A stretch of 64,000 bases of DNA from Phytoseiulus persimilis. Lineage: Eukaryota > Arthropoda > Arachnida > Mesostigmata > Phytoseiidae. Positions 62,920-64,000 of this stretch are shown piece after piece. How positions within the stretch are numbered: the stretch's first letter is position 1; every line of letters begins with the position of its first letter. The position numbers and the translations under genes were made by a program. The stretch is taken from positions 10,850,001 to 10,914,000 of the forward strand of contig CM075101.1 of the NCBI GenBank assembly GCA_037576195.1, read 5' to 3'. The notes beneath the pieces are model-generated. The model was given only the letters and a program-made list of their open reading frames with translations, searched no databases and was not told the DNA's origin.

Positions 62920-64000
62920 AGGCAATCTCCGATCTTATTTCGGGTCTGGTTCCCATGCGCGGCCTTTAGCCGCCTTATTTCGGAGGAAAACTTGGGCAGC
63001 CTGTTCGGAGTCGGGTGACCTGGATATGTGAACGCATAGTCAATAGGGACGACGTAAAGCCAGGGAGGGGTACATTCCGTGAGCTCCTAAACAACCATGT
63101 CGCAAGCGGTCATAAGCAGACAGGAGCCGCCCGAGGTCTGACTCGACGCGCAGAAGAGCCCTGGGTCGCTCGAGTTCCGGGAATATGAGGAATCGAACAA
63201 TCTAGCGTGATTGTGAGCTGAAGTTGCTACACCGTCGACCCTCAAAAATCTGCCGTCACATCCTTCCAAGCTCAAGGAGCTCCTCGTCCATCTGGAGCAA
63301 TGGTTTATATATTGTCTAGTTCACAGAGGGGAAAGTGCGTTGAGATATTCAAGAAAGCGCACCAAATTCAGCGTTGATCTCTCTCTCTCTCCCCCCCTCT
63401 CTCTCTCTCGCATCGTCTGCGGCATCGAGCTCCTGTTAGATGCATCCCATTAACAAGAGACTGTCTCGATTGCCGGAGAACACTTCATTCGGAAGATACG
63501 ATGCGTAGCCGGAACATTCAGACAAACGACCATGCCGCGCGCCGAAAATCACGTCGGAAGTTCTCATCCGCAGTCGGACAACAGACTTGCCCGTACCTAA
63601 TGCTTAGCCGGAGCAATCGTGAAGTAGTATCGGCTGGCTCTGGATAATTTCGAATGCATCTTCGAAACTCATGTGAGCGGATCCACGTGGAGAACCGCGC
63701 CAGAGGTGAATGGTGTCACGAGGAAAACGAACCAACAGCTCCTCAAAATAAGTTTATTACTCCCCTCTCCTCTGATATGTATAGAGCTATATACATGGGC
63801 AATCCCAAATGTAAGCGCAAAACTTCCACTCTCGTCACATTCGGCCACGTAATTCTGCTTCCGATGTATGAGTGTCCTGGAACCTGTCGGGGGGCCTTCC
63901 GGTTTCCTCGCGAGTCTCTCCATCTCACATCAAGGAGCTGACAAGTCTAAGAGGATGCGGAAATACGGGTTATTCGCAGCCGCTTGTCATACGCAGTATG
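62920..64000. other. unassigned right end
   Basis: No gene is recognised. A CT-rich simple repeat occupies about 63380-63412. Short open frames of up to 95 codons lie near 63650-63940 on both strands, without motifs. Confidence 0.4.

Overview
The window is nuclear DNA from a eukaryote, most likely an arthropod. Two genes can be rebuilt exon by exon with GT-AG (one GC-AG) introns in consistent phase, most introns are only about 90-220 bp, and the mobile elements are eukaryotic DNA transposons. Short introns, roughly balanced base composition and no CpG depletion would suit a small-genome arthropod such as a mite. That placement is inference; no diagnostic sequence settles it.

Layout. 1-11 kb: no recognisable gene; a GC-rich block (about 3.6-5.3 kb) and a purine/G-rich tract (5.27-5.65 kb). 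11-19 kb: two copies of a degraded dispersed repeat, a small hAT-like palindromic element (14.9 kb) and a weak three-exon candidate gene. 20.3-21.6 kb: a chain of candidate minus-strand exons. 22.4-26.0 kb: a complete 11-exon minus-strand SLC16-type monocarboxylate transporter. 28.1-29.75 kb: a foldback-like element and a Helitron tail, both carrying copies of one 45-bp repeat. 33.9-46.2 kb: a complete 7-exon minus-strand ZIP (SLC39) zinc transporter with a 7-kb intron. 46.2-54.2 kb: scattered weak ORFs and an inverted-repeat element. 54.2-58.6 kb: a complete Tigger/pogo transposon with its TA target duplication, split by a 1.8-kb non-autonomous Helitron packed with a 45-bp minisatellite. 60.1-60.4 kb: a non-autonomous hAT element with a perfect 8-bp target duplication. 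The rest of the right end is unassigned.

The two transporters are both plasma-membrane solute carriers on the same strand, but nothing shows that they work together. The most informative region is 54-58.6 kb. There the order of events can be read: Tigger inserted at TA, a Helitron then landed between A and T inside the transposase reading frame, the Helitron's minisatellite expanded into a 180-bp higher-order array, and the transposase has also lost two of its three catalytic aspartates, by a frameshift and a substitution. I found no rRNA, tRNA, CRISPR, viral or toxin gene.
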